From Candidatus Saccharicenans sp. (GTDB lineage: Bacteria > Acidobacteriota > Aminicenantia > Aminicenantales > Saccharicenantaceae): a stretch of 64,000 nucleotides of DNA. Each line of letters opens with the position of its first letter. The first letter of the stretch is position 1. The notes below the pieces were generated by a model, which had not been told where the DNA came from, searched no databases, and saw only the letters and a list, made by a program, of their open reading frames with translations. A program made the translations under genes and the position numbers. Below are positions 17,804-26,751 of the stretch, piece after piece. The stretch is taken from contig JAOAIU010000058.1 in the NCBI GenBank assembly GCA_026414545.1, forward strand, positions 105,682 through 169,681. Direction: 5' to 3'.

Positions 17804-19140
17804 AGGCCATCAGCCACGACCTCAGAAAACTGGCCGAAAGACTGGTCCAGTACGGACGGAAACAGGGAGCTGATGAAATAGAGGTCACCCTGTACGACGG
17901 CCGAGAGTTCGACGTGGAAGTCAGGCTGGGCCAGATTGAGAATTTGGTTGAGGCCGATTCCCGCTACTGCGCCTTTCGATTATTCAAGGATAAGAAGGTA
18001 GCCTCAGCCAGTTCTTCCGACCTCAGCCTGTCCACGCTTCAAGCCCTGGTCCGCCAGGCTCTGAAGAGGGCCAGCCCGACCCATGCCGACGAGTTCGCCG
18101 GATTGCCGGCTCCAGCCCGATTCAAGGTCACCGAAGATTCGCTCAAGCTCTATGACCCCGAAGTAGCCGCAATGAAACCCCAGGAAAAAATTAAAATGGC
18201 TCTGACGGCCGAGAGAGTTGCCCTCCAGGACAGGAGAATAACCAATTCCTTCGGAGCCAGTTTTGTCACCAACGAGCTGAGAACCATACTGGTCAATTCC
18301 AGCGGTTTCAGCGGTGAATACCTGCAAACCTACTGCAGCCTGAGCCTCGGACTCCAGGCTGGGCAGGGCGACCGGCTGGTGGAAGACTACTGGTTCTCCT
18401 CAAAAAGACATCTAAGAGAGCTGGCCCCTCCGGAAGAGGTGGCCAGGATAGCGGTGGAAAGAACCGTCCGGCAGCTCAACCCGAGGAAAGTGAAAACGCA
18501 GAATGTCCCGGTAATTTTCGAGCCGACCATGACTTCCTGGTTGCTGGCCTTCCTCTTTTCCTGCGTATCCGGCACCGCCGTGTACCAGCAGACCACGTTT
18601 CTGGCCGGACGCCTGGGAGAAAAGATCGGAAATGACCTGATAACCGTGGTTGACGATGGCCTGCTGCCCGGGCGACTCGGCTCCAGGCCCTTTGATTCAG
18701 AAGGCGTACCCACTCAGCGAACAGTGGTCATGGAACGGGGCATCCTGAAGAATTACCTCTGCAATACCTACGCCTCAAGAAAGTTGAACTTACCGGCTAC
18801 GGGCAACGGCAACGGCCGGGGTGTCGTCCCCAATAATTTTTATCTGGAGCCAGGGACGGTCTCGGCCGAAGAGATCATCCGGTCCACCAGAAAGGGATTC
18901 CTTCTGACCAGGGTGATCGGACATGGCCTAAACCCGGTGACAGGTGACATCTCGCGAGGTGCTGGCGGATTGTGGATTGAAGACGGTCAGCCCCTCTTCC
19001 CCGTGTCTGAGGTGACCATCGCCGGTAACCTGGGCCAGATTTTGCAGAACATCGAACTTGTCGGAAATGATATCCAGTTTGAAAGCCCGGTCTGCGGTCC
19101 TACCATCAGGGTGGCAGAAATGACCGTAGCCGGAAAGTAA
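17800..19140 (+). CDS. tldE: TldE (PmbA) partner subunit of the TldD protease
   Basis: 446 residues of the TldD/PmbA family. It aligns with TldD throughout (LYDGREFDVEVRLGQIENLVE early; EIIRSTRKGFLLTRVIGHGLNPVTGD and VAGNLGQILQNIELVGNDI-type segments late) but has no HExxxH motif, as expected for the non-catalytic partner. GGAGGG stands 5 bases upstream of the ATG, which overlaps the tldD stop by 4 bp. It ends 5 bp from the convergent nitroreductase stop. Confidence 0.92.
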   Translation: MKAISHDLRKLAERLVQYGRKQGADEIEVTLYDGREFDVEVRLGQIENLVEADSRYCAFRLFKDKKVASASSSDLSLSTLQALVRQALKRASPTHADEFAGLPAPARFKVTEDSLKLYDPEVAAMKPQEKIKMALTAERVALQDRRITNSFGASFVTNELRTILVNSSGFSGEYLQTYCSLSLGLQAGQGDRLVEDYWFSSKRHLRELAPPEEVARIAVERTVRQLNPRKVKTQNVPVIFEPTMTSWLLAFLFSCVSGTAVYQQTTFLAGRLGEKIGNDLITVVDDGLLPGRLGSRPFDSEGVPTQRTVVMERGILKNYLCNTYASRKLNLPATGNGNGRGVVPNNFYLEPGTVSAEEIIRSTRKGFLLTRVIGHGLNPVTGDISRGAGGLWIEDGQPLFPVSEVTIAGNLGQILQNIELVGNDIQFESPVCGPTIRVAEMTVAGK

Positions 19141-19145
19141 ACTGA

Positions 19146-19742
19146 TTATCTTTCAATTCTCTGGCCGAAACGATTCAGGTGAACAACATCGTTTAACTTT
19201 CTCTTCGGCACATGCAGAGTTTCTTTTTCATCCTTCCAGTATTTAGGCGAGCCCTGAAAATTCTCGACCACCGGACTTTCGGCCGGATAGCCCAGGGCAA
19301 TGACTGAATCGATCTTATAGTCATCGGGAATTTCCAGGATATTTTTTAAACGGTCCCGGTCCACTGAAATCAACCAACAACTCCCGATTCCCTGGGTCAA
19401 GGCTCCCAGGATGATGTTCTCGGCCGCGGCCCCGACATCATATTCATAGCCCTTCTGCCTGATTCCGGTATTAACCAGGATAACAATATAAGCTACTGGC
19501 TCCTGTCCCGGCTTGGGATTGCCGGCCGGGTTGATATAAGCCGCCCAGCGCAGCCAGGGAAAGACCTGTCTCCTGACTTCCGGGTCCTGGATGATGACGA
19601 ACTCCAGCGGCTGCAGGTTGGCGGCAGACGGTGCCAGCCGACCCAGGTCGGCCAGCTCCAGCAGGATGTTCACCGGTATTTCTTCAGGCCGAAACTGACG
19701 GATGGTCCTTCTTTTCTTGATCAGTTCCAGCAATTCTTCCAT
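19146..19742 (-). CDS. nitroreductase-family flavoprotein
   Basis: 198 residues. The FMN-binding nitroreductase fold shows as IKKRRTIRQFRPEEIP at the N-terminus, LGRLAPSAANLQPLEFVII, and a C-terminal GIGSCWLISVDRDRLKNIL...VIALGYPAE. It reduces a nitro, quinone or flavin-like substrate with NAD(P)H; the substrate is unknown. The ATG at 19742 is preferred because GGAGG is 6 bases upstream; a GTG at 19748 lies on top of that site. It follows the MFS transporter gene directly on the same strand, so the two are probably co-transcribed. Confidence 0.85.
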   Translation of the reverse strand: MEELLELIKKRRTIRQFRPEEIPVNILLELADLGRLAPSAANLQPLEFVIIQDPEVRRQVFPWLRWAAYINPAGNPKPGQEPVAYIVILVNTGIRQKGYEYDVGAAAENIILGALTQGIGSCWLISVDRDRLKNILEIPDDYKIDSVIALGYPAESPVVENFQGSPKYWKDEKETLHVPKRKLNDVVHLNRFGQRIER

Positions 19743-19744
19743 GC

Positions 19745-20956
19745 TCACCCTCCTTCTGTCCGGGTAAAGTCCGGGCGTCTGATATCCGGGGCTTTTATCT
19801 TAAAAATAATCGTGAAGGAAAGCAAGATGATTCCGGCCACCAGGTACATCGGCCGCAGACCAGCCAGCTCGGAAACCCAGCCGTAGAAGATGGAGCCCAG
19901 TCCCATGCCGACATCAAAAAGAGAATTATAGAAGCTTATGGCCAGTCCCTTGTTCTCCCGGCCCAGGAAATCAATCAAATAAGTGCTCAGGGCTGGAAAG
20001 ATCAACCCCTGTCCGAAGCCACCGATAAATCCAGTAAGCCACAGCCCGGCCACCGACCTGACCTGCCAGACCAGAAACAGGTTGAGTCCGATGATTGTGG
20101 CCGAGAGAAGCACCACTTTCTTGGGCCCGAATTGATCGGCCAGGCCACCCAGCCGAAACCTGGACAGAATGGCCGCAACCGAGAAGATTACAAAAAAAGG
20201 CCCGACCCGGCCCAGGTCCAGGGCTTTTACCAGAAGGGGCATGAAATAAATCATGGCCCCTCTGACCGAACCATGGACCACGGGCATGGAGCCGATGATC
20301 AGCAAAATCACCAGCGAGGTCGAAGCCGGAACCCGGGACAGAGGCCCGGGCCGGTCGGTTTCCCTGTCTTCCCTGGGTAATTCCCGGGTGAGGTTGACCA
20401 GGAAAAACGACAATAGCAGGAAGACCAGACTGCAGTTGAACAAGCCACCGAAACCAGCCCGTCTGATTATTTCTTCTCCGAGGGATGGGCCCGCAGCGTT
20501 GGCAATCAACCCGGCCACGCCGACAATCCCGATGGAGCGGGCCATGCTCTGAACTGGAGCCAGGTCGGTGCACATGGTGATGGTAGCGGTCATACTTATT
20601 CCCCAGCCGATGCCGGTCAGGGCCCTGAGCAGGACCGGAATTAATCCGGCCCCCTTGACCAGGTGAAAGAGCGGAACACTGAATATCAGGATGGCTATGC
20701 CCAGCAGGGATATTTTTTTCCCTCCCTGCCTGTCTATCATGCTTCCAAAAAACGGCCGGACGGCAATGGCCGTCAGGCTGTGAATACCCATGATCAATCC
20801 GACCTGGCTACCGCTGGCCCGGAACTGCTTCAAGAACAATGGCAATAGAAAGAAAAGGCTGACCGAAAGAAAAAGAAAAAAATAGGCGGTCAAGCCCAGC
20901 ACAAAATCCCGGCTCCAGAGCCCGGTCAGTCGGCCAACGCTGGATCTTTCTGCCAT
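19745..20956 (-). CDS. major facilitator superfamily transporter
   Basis: 403 residues with about 12 hydrophobic segments. It has the MFS loop 2-3 motif (GSMIDRQGGKKISLLG) and its second-half counterpart (GGLADQFGPKKVVLLS). Likely an inner-membrane drug or metabolite exporter; the substrate cannot be assigned. It is the first gene of a pair with the nitroreductase. The ribosome site is weak (AGGA ~14 bases upstream). The upstream 200 bp hold a possible MITE-like element. Confidence 0.85.
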   Translation of the reverse strand: MAERSSVGRLTGLWSRDFVLGLTAYFFLFLSVSLFFLLPLFLKQFRASGSQVGLIMGIHSLTAIAVRPFFGSMIDRQGGKKISLLGIAILIFSVPLFHLVKGAGLIPVLLRALTGIGWGISMTATITMCTDLAPVQSMARSIGIVGVAGLIANAAGPSLGEEIIRRAGFGGLFNCSLVFLLLSFFLVNLTRELPREDRETDRPGPLSRVPASTSLVILLIIGSMPVVHGSVRGAMIYFMPLLVKALDLGRVGPFFVIFSVAAILSRFRLGGLADQFGPKKVVLLSATIIGLNLFLVWQVRSVAGLWLTGFIGGFGQGLIFPALSTYLIDFLGRENKGLAISFYNSLFDVGMGLGSIFYGWVSELAGLRPMYLVAGIILLSFTIIFKIKAPDIRRPDFTRTEGG

Positions 20957-21021
20957 GAATTTTTATGAGTCCTGTTAAGGAATAAGAAAATAGAAAAATA
21001 ACTTAATTCAGGTTGTTTGTA

Positions 21022-21116
21022 AACAGAGTGCTGGCTGTTGGGGTTAGGGGAAAATCTCATATAAGGGGATGATTGAAGGAGGGTATCCTTTGACTCTGCC
21101 CAGCCAGCACAACAGA
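21022..21116. mobile_element. possible MITE-like element (83 bp, 10-bp inverted ends, 6-bp flanking direct repeat)
   Basis: Perfect 10-bp inverted ends, GTGCTGGCTG (21028-21037) and CAGCCAGCAC (21101-21110), are flanked flush on both sides by the direct repeat AACAGA (21022-21027, 21111-21116). That is the layout left by a transposon insertion. An internal hairpin AAGGA/TCCTT is at 21076-21090. A competing hairpin, GACTCTG (21092-21098) with CAGAGTC (21113-21119), crosses the right end. No coding capacity. It lies between divergent MFS and YitT genes. A structured RNA is the main alternative. Confidence 0.4.
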
Positions 21117-21194
21117 GTCCGTTAAAATAATACCACAAGCGGCATAAAAATCAACCATGTGGCCAGAATGTCAATTACTCCAGTCCCCGGTCGT

Positions 21195-21223
21195 TTGACA
21201 GAGCCACCCTCTTATGTTAGAAA
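21195..21223 (+). promoter_or_regulatory. sigma-70 promoter of the YitT-family gene
   Basis: Perfect TTGACA (21195-21200), 17-bp spacer, TAGAAA (21218-21223). Transcription would begin near 21230, which supports the start codon at 21252 and excludes the longer frame from 21159. Confidence 0.55.
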
Positions 21224-21251
21224 ATCTTCAATATTCTGTCAGAGGGAAAAG

Positions 21252-22136
21252 ATGATTGACAGATTTCTCCCCGGAAGGGATTCTTTAAAAAAAATAGGCC
21301 AGAACCTCATCCTGGTGCTGGCCGGTTCGGCTATCATGGGGATCGGTTATACTCTTTTTCTCATCCCCTACCACCTGGTTCCGGGCGGTGTGTCCGGGGT
21401 GTCCATCATTCTCAATTATCTGTTCGGTCTGCCCGTAGGCTTGCTGATAATCGTCCTGAACATCCCCGTCTTTCTATTGAGCTACAAGTTCCTGGGAAAG
21501 AAGTACCTCCTGACCACCGCGCTTGGAATGACGGTTTCTTCGCTTCTCATCGACCTGTTCAACGAAATAATCAAGCTGCCCCGGGGTACCGAGAATCCCC
21601 TGCTGGCCGCCATCTACGGCGGGTTAATGCTGGGCCTGGGCCTGGGCCTGGTCTTCCGCGGGCAGGCCTCTACCGGCGGTTCGGATGTTATCGGTTTAAT
21701 TCTGAACAAGTACACCGGCTTGACCGTGGGCATCAGCATCATGCTGACCGATTTTATAATTATCTCGGCCTCAGGCTTGGTTTTCAAGAACCTGGAAGCC
21801 CCGCTCTACGGGTACATCGTCCTGTTTATCTCCTCTAAGGTAATCGACCTGGTGCTGGAAGGCTGGAGTTTTTCCAAGCTGGTATTCATAACCTCCACCC
21901 GGGCTGAGGAGATAGCCAACTTTATAATCAGGCAGCTGGACCGCAGTGGCAGCGCCCTGAAATCCCGTTCCCTTTATCTTAACCGCGAGGGAGAAATTAT
22001 CATCACCGTCATCCATCGGAAACAGCTGCCGGAACTCAAAGCTTTTATCAAAAAGACAGACCCCCAGGCCTTTGTCATAATCAACGACACTTACGAGGTT
22101 CTTGGTAAGGGATTCAAACCCATTCATTCCAGCTGA
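21252..22136 (+). CDS. YitT-family (DUF161/DUF2179) membrane protein
   Basis: 294 residues from the ATG at 21252, with GAGGG 6 bases upstream. The N-terminal ~200 residues contain five to six membrane segments, with the family sequences GYTLFLIPYHLVPGGVSGVSIILNYLFGLPVGLLI and a GxGLVFRGQASTGGSDVIG stretch. The C-terminal ~80 residues are a soluble DUF2179-type domain (FITSTRAEEIANFIIRQLDRS; VIHRKQLPELKAFIKKTDP). The family is widespread and its biochemical role is not settled. It is monocistronic as far as the sequence shows. Confidence 0.85.
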   Translation: MIDRFLPGRDSLKKIGQNLILVLAGSAIMGIGYTLFLIPYHLVPGGVSGVSIILNYLFGLPVGLLIIVLNIPVFLLSYKFLGKKYLLTTALGMTVSSLLIDLFNEIIKLPRGTENPLLAAIYGGLMLGLGLGLVFRGQASTGGSDVIGLILNKYTGLTVGISIMLTDFIIISASGLVFKNLEAPLYGYIVLFISSKVIDLVLEGWSFSKLVFITSTRAEEIANFIIRQLDRSGSALKSRSLYLNREGEIIITVIHRKQLPELKAFIKKTDPQAFVIINDTYEVLGKGFKPIHSS

Positions 22137-22244
22137 AGCTTGAGCCCGACTGCGGGTTACCGATAACCTTAAGCCCGATTGCCGTTGAATTTTTCCGCGA
22201 ACTGTGATAGTTAGGGAGCAAACAGGAAGGCCAAGAGGTGGATA

Positions 22245-23240
22245 ATGCTAAACTTTGAAATTACCTTCATGGACTTTCTCCTGGAACACCAGGAACGCCA
22301 CGGCCGGACCTATCACTTTTTGATCCTGATGAACAGCATCCTCAATGCTGCCAAGAGAATACAGCACTATTACCTGACCGGGGCCCTGAAGGGTAACCTG
22401 GGATTGAGTGGCCTGGTCAATGTCCAGGGTGAAAAAGTCATGAAGCTTGACCAGATTGCCAACGAGGTAGTCAAGCATTACCTGGCCCGGTCGGGCCGTG
22501 TGATTTATGCCGTCAGCGAGGAGGAGGACGAAATAATTCCCATGAACGCTGCCGGCCGTTATTTCGTTTATTATGACCCGATGGACGGTTCATCCAACAT
22601 CCCCCATAACCTGCCGGTGGGCTTTCTCTTCGGCATAGCCAAGAGAAACCTGGAAGGCCCGGAGGACGGGCACCTGAGGGCCGGACAGGAATTCATCGCC
22701 TCCGGTATGTTCGTCATACCCACCGGAACCTTTACCATTGCCCTGAAAGAAGCAGGCTGCTGGCGTTTTCATATCGACGAAACAATGAATTTTGTCAAGC
22801 CGACCCGAATGGAACTGCCATCTGACAGGAAGAGCTGGGAACTTTCTTTCAATTCGGCTCACCGGGAATATTTTGCCCCGGCAGTGCGCGACTGGATTAA
22901 TAAGAACGAAAGCAGGTACCAGTTCCGCTATCTGGGGGCCCTGGCCGGCGATTTTCACCGCATCCTGAGCAACGGCGGATTGTTTCTCTATCCGGCCATC
23001 GTCAACCATCCCGATCCCGGGAAGAACTATCCACAGGGCAAGCTCCGGCTGATGTACGAGGCGGCCGTGGTCAGTTTCATGTGCCGGGAGGCTGGGGGTG
23101 AGGCGGTGGATGAAGACGGACGGCCGGTCCTGGAAATCAAGCCGGACCATCTCCACCAGAGAACGGCTCTTTACCTTGGCTCTTCTGAACTGGTAAGAGA
23201 AATTGGTGAGATACTGCAGAAAAAGCGGGAAAAGGTTTGA
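22245..23240 (+). CDS. fbp: fructose-1,6-bisphosphatase, class I
   Basis: 331 residues, the usual class I length. The metal and substrate site is clear: SEEEDE, then YYDPMDGSSNIPHNLPVGFLFGI, with the later RYLGALAGDFHRILSNGGLFLYP and KLRLMYEAAVVSFMCREAGGEAVDEDG. It hydrolyses fructose-1,6-bisphosphate to fructose-6-phosphate in gluconeogenesis. The latter is also the product of nagB encoded ~3.5 kb downstream. A GAGGTGGA ribosome site precedes the ATG. It ends 8 bp from a convergent gene. Confidence 0.95.
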   Translation: MLNFEITFMDFLLEHQERHGRTYHFLILMNSILNAAKRIQHYYLTGALKGNLGLSGLVNVQGEKVMKLDQIANEVVKHYLARSGRVIYAVSEEEDEIIPMNAAGRYFVYYDPMDGSSNIPHNLPVGFLFGIAKRNLEGPEDGHLRAGQEFIASGMFVIPTGTFTIALKEAGCWRFHIDETMNFVKPTRMELPSDRKSWELSFNSAHREYFAPAVRDWINKNESRYQFRYLGALAGDFHRILSNGGLFLYPAIVNHPDPGKNYPQGKLRLMYEAAVVSFMCREAGGEAVDEDGRPVLEIKPDHLHQRTALYLGSSELVREIGEILQKKREKV

Positions 23241-23248
23241 GCCTGTCT

Positions 23249-25105
23249 TCAGAAGCCAAGTTCTTTTATTCGGTTAATGATCTGCTCAAAGCGCTCCGTC
23301 TGACCCAGGCCATAGGCCTGTTCCAGTTCGGTCAGTAGCCTGGCTAGCTTCCAGGCCCGGTCCGAGCTCAAGGGTTCTGACACCCTTCTCGGATCCCGGA
23401 AAACCCGGGGATGCAGGTCGCCCACCGGCAGCCCATCTCTATCGGATGAAAGTTCCTGGAAAAGCGTCTGATTGATGACGGTCAGGAGGTGGTCTCTTAA
23501 GTTTATAAAATAGAGCAGCGTAAAGAACTCCAGAAGATAGCTCTTCTCTCCGGCCGTAGCCCGGTCCAGGGCGCTGGCCAGGCCTGGTGGCGGATCATAA
23601 GAATAGAGCTTTTTCATGGCCCTGAGGAAGGTTTCGTTGCTGTCCACAGCTGCCGGCAGAACTTCTTTCAGGTAGAATTCTGACATCAGGTTCAAGTCGA
23701 ATGGCAGCTTTCGGTTCCTGTCTTCGGGCAGAGGCAGGGTCAAAACAGGCCTGGTGCTGCTGGTCAGATAAATCTCCCGGCGGTCAAAAAAGCCGTTGCC
23801 GTTGGTATCAAAGTAGCGGATTTCCCCGACCCTGGGCATGCCGGCCAGGTAACCCACCGGGAGCCAACCCTCTTCGGCCCGGAAAAGATGAATTTTATGG
23901 TCAACTTCGTTATAGTAGAATTCGGGCTGTCCCTCCAAGTAAGCAATTTCTCGCCTGACATTCCATTTCTGGAGGCAACGGGAAGCCGAGGCCAATTCTC
24001 GGCGTTCTCCGGGCCAGCCTATCCCCTGCCCTTCCTGCTCTTTCCATAGGATATTTTTTTCGAGGCTATCATCGCGGTATTCCCTCCAGGAAAAACCGGC
24101 CTGGGAAACCTCCAGGTTCTTAATCAGACCCCCTATCTCATCATAGGGAACGACGAAGACTTCCTGCGGCGGCCTTCTTTTTGGAGAAAAGAGCCGGTAT
24201 TTATCCAGGTTATAGGGATGTTTACCGGCCAGGATCAGTCCCAGATCATAATGAAAGGGGGATTCCTGCCCGTTGCCACGGTCCAGGTCGTAACTGATTT
24301 CTAAGGAGCTTATTACCGGTCCGCCAGGCTGACTGATCAGGTTGCACCGAACCAGCAGGTCAGTTAATCCATCATCGTTCAGGTCAAAGCTGGCCATCGG
24401 GCAGGTTCCGGATGGTTGCCAGCTCCTCAGGGCCTGGTTGTATACATTCTGAAAGTGAATTTTTTTTCCGTTCAGGTTCTGGGTGAAGATTTCAGCCATC
24501 AGTTCCAGCGGGTTCTGGAACTTGATTATCTCCCCGATATTTTCAAAATCATAGCCGAACCAGGCCCGAACCAGATAGCCTCTTTCAAAAAACCTGATTT
24601 CTTGAAAATCGGCCTGGCCGTCGCCATTCTCGTCGGCATAATCAATCATCAAATCAATCTGGCCGTCCCGGTTGAGGTCGTAGAGATAACAATCGTCGTG
24701 GTAATCGCCGCCAGACTTCAAGCTTTCATTCCCGTCGTCATCTATGGCCCAGACCAGGATTTCCACCTTTCGGCCGTCCTCCAGCTCATAACTTTCCAGC
24801 CTGACCGCCATCCGGTCCTTGGCCTCCCCCCCTTCTTCCAGCATCAACATTTCGCCCGGTTTCAGCTCCAGGGTTTTCTTCCACCATTTTCGGGATTTCA
24901 GGCTGGGCAGACGTCCCTCAGAAGTCAGGGCGGTAGCTCTCATCCACCAGGGCCCACGCCCTTCCTCGCCGGGTTTCAGGGGACGAATGTTTCTTTTTTG
25001 CGGCTCAAGGGAAAGAGGAGATAATAGGAAAAATAATGACAACAGCAAGACCAGAATTGAAGGTTTAATAAAACAAAATTTCTTCATTCCCGGACCAGCT
25101 TTCAT
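23249..25105 (-). CDS. secreted protein of unknown function with calcium-loop-like repeats
   Basis: 618 residues. An N-terminal signal or anchor covers residues ~7-34; translation may start at the Met at residue 7 (25087), and neither start has a strong ribosome site. At least four Asp/Asn-rich loops of EF-hand or dockerin type are visible: DLNRDGQIDLM and DENGDGQADFQE (residues ~148-170), DLNDDGLTDLL (~245) and DTNGNGFFDRREIY (~435). Such loops usually bind Ca2+ in exported proteins. No catalytic domain is recognised. It is on its own, convergent with fbp and divergent from the ROK-like gene. Function unknown. Confidence 0.7.
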   Translation of the reverse strand: MKAGPGMKKFCFIKPSILVLLLSLFFLLSPLSLEPQKRNIRPLKPGEEGRGPWWMRATALTSEGRLPSLKSRKWWKKTLELKPGEMLMLEEGGEAKDRMAVRLESYELEDGRKVEILVWAIDDDGNESLKSGGDYHDDCYLYDLNRDGQIDLMIDYADENGDGQADFQEIRFFERGYLVRAWFGYDFENIGEIIKFQNPLELMAEIFTQNLNGKKIHFQNVYNQALRSWQPSGTCPMASFDLNDDGLTDLLVRCNLISQPGGPVISSLEISYDLDRGNGQESPFHYDLGLILAGKHPYNLDKYRLFSPKRRPPQEVFVVPYDEIGGLIKNLEVSQAGFSWREYRDDSLEKNILWKEQEGQGIGWPGERRELASASRCLQKWNVRREIAYLEGQPEFYYNEVDHKIHLFRAEEGWLPVGYLAGMPRVGEIRYFDTNGNGFFDRREIYLTSSTRPVLTLPLPEDRNRKLPFDLNLMSEFYLKEVLPAAVDSNETFLRAMKKLYSYDPPPGLASALDRATAGEKSYLLEFFTLLYFINLRDHLLTVINQTLFQELSSDRDGLPVGDLHPRVFRDPRRVSEPLSSDRAWKLARLLTELEQAYGLGQTERFEQIINRIKELGF

Positions 25106-25280
25106 GTTTTTTCATTGTAATCCTATTGTAAGGTGCCCGGCCTGTCAATCCACAATAACTTAATTTAGGCCTGTGAGCGGGAGAGTCTAATTAGAAAAAG
25201 TCCTGGTCTTTACCCGTGAACAGCCTCAAGGCCCGCTCCCAGGGAGGTCTGAGGTCAGACCACCGGCCATAAGTTAGCTG

Positions 25281-25309
25281 TCGTCATCAAGCCCGAATCC
25301 TGTTATAAT
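25281..25309 (+). promoter_or_regulatory. promoter of the sugar-kinase/nagB pair
   Basis: Perfect TATAAT (25304-25309), with a moderate -35 TCGTCA (25281-25286, four of six) at 17 bp. The GAGGTG ribosome site and ATG (25329) follow at a normal distance. Confidence 0.5.
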
Positions 25310-25328
25310 TTTTATTTTGAGGTGAAAA

Positions 25329-26744
25329 ATGACTGGTCAGGCATTGCTGTCTATTCAAAAAGAAATAGCTCCACGCTTTCAACCCTCCTATGACCCCGGT
25401 TTCCTGCCGCTGGGAAAATTTATTTCCTGGTATCGGGAGAAGGCCGCCGAGAGCTGCCAAGAAATCGGACTGGCCATTGAAAGAGAAAACCGGTTGGTCG
25501 CCAGCTGGCAAGCAAAAATCCTGCCCCTTTCTCCCGAAACCTGGCCCCTGACCATGACTTACGTTGAACGGCTGGTCAAGTTCCTGCTCTGGCAAAAAGG
25601 TGGCTGGAAAATCTATTTCCAGGGCCCAAAAGAAATTTTTCAGCGCCTGCGGGAGCTCTATTCTACCCAGGGTGAAAGGCAGTTCGATGTCAACCTCATG
25701 AGCACCGTCTATGAACGCCCGTTTGAGGTGGTCGAAGTCCGGCCCGGGGAATTACCACCGGAACAAGACAATCCGCTAGCCCTGGGAGGGCATCTTGATG
25801 GTTGCCGCCTGGGCTTTGACCTCGGTGCCAGCGATTTCAAGGTGGCCGCCATGCAGGATGGGCGGGTAGTCTTCAGCCAGGAAATCCCCTGGAATCCCCA
25901 GGAACAGGCCGACCCGGAATACCACCGGCAACACCTGCAACAGGGTTTAAAGCTGGCCGCCGCCCACCTGCCCCGGGTGGACGCCATAGGCGGCAGCGCG
26001 GCCGGGATTTATATCAACAACCAGGTCAGGATTGCTTCCCTCTTCCGTTCGGTGCCAAGAGACCTCTTCGAAAAGAAAGTCAAGCATATCTTTCTTGAAC
26101 TTCAGAGGGAATGGAATGTGCCATTTGAGGTGATCAACGACGGAGAAGTGACGGCCCTGGCCGGATACCTCAGCCTCAACCGGACGGCCGTGCTGGGCAT
26201 AGCCATGGGTTCCAGCGAAGCCGGAGGATATCTCAACCGCCAGGGACACCTTCCAGGCTGGCTGGATGAGCTGGCCTTTGCTCCGGTCGACCTGAGCCCC
26301 CTGGCCGCAGTTGACGAATGGTCGGGCGACCGTGGAGTGGGAGCCATGTACTTTTCCCAGCAGGCGGTAAACAAGCTGGCCCTGGCCGCCGGTCTCGATT
26401 TTGCGCCTGAAACAAAGCTCCCAGAAAGGCTGAAACAGGTTCAGACCATGGCCGAAAAAGGTGATGACAGGGCCATCAGAATTTTCAGAGATATTGGTCT
26501 TTACCTTGGCTACACTGCCCATTTATATTCCCTTTTCTACGACTACCAGACCCTGATGATTCTGGGACGGGTGACCTCAGGCCGGGGAGGAGATTTGATA
26601 AAACAGGAAGCCCAAAAGGTTCTGGCCACGGAATTTCCAGAACTTTCCGAAAAAATAGACATCCACCTGACCGACGAACAGAGCCGGCGGGTGGGCCAGG
26701 CCGTGGCCGCGGCCACCCTGCCCCAAATAAAAAGGAAGGAATAA
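25329..26744 (+). CDS. ROK-like sugar kinase with an N-terminal extension
   Basis: 471 residues. Residues ~160-460 carry the actin-like ATPase fold of ROK proteins: phosphate-1 motif RLGFDLGASDFKVAAM, phosphate-2-like region VINDGEVTALAGYL, then IAMGSSEAGGYLNRQGHLPGWLDELAF where ROK enzymes have the glycine-rich GTGIGGG and ExGH segments. The cysteine zinc motif CxCGxxGCxE is absent. Residues ~1-155 are an extension with no domain I recognise. Probably phosphorylates a hexose or amino sugar: it is 7 bp upstream of nagB, in the same operon. Missing zinc and ExGH motifs mean the substrate or even activity is uncertain. Confidence 0.65.
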   Translation: MTGQALLSIQKEIAPRFQPSYDPGFLPLGKFISWYREKAAESCQEIGLAIERENRLVASWQAKILPLSPETWPLTMTYVERLVKFLLWQKGGWKIYFQGPKEIFQRLRELYSTQGERQFDVNLMSTVYERPFEVVEVRPGELPPEQDNPLALGGHLDGCRLGFDLGASDFKVAAMQDGRVVFSQEIPWNPQEQADPEYHRQHLQQGLKLAAAHLPRVDAIGGSAAGIYINNQVRIASLFRSVPRDLFEKKVKHIFLELQREWNVPFEVINDGEVTALAGYLSLNRTAVLGIAMGSSEAGGYLNRQGHLPGWLDELAFAPVDLSPLAAVDEWSGDRGVGAMYFSQQAVNKLALAAGLDFAPETKLPERLKQVQTMAEKGDDRAIRIFRDIGLYLGYTAHLYSLFYDYQTLMILGRVTSGRGGDLIKQEAQKVLATEFPELSEKIDIHLTDEQSRRVGQAVAAATLPQIKRKE

Positions 26745-26751
26745 GGACAAA

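Noticed and set aside
17800-19140. TldE as a broken TldD copy
   Set aside because: Absence of HExxxH is normal for the TldE/PmbA partner; the gene is full length and coupled to tldD.
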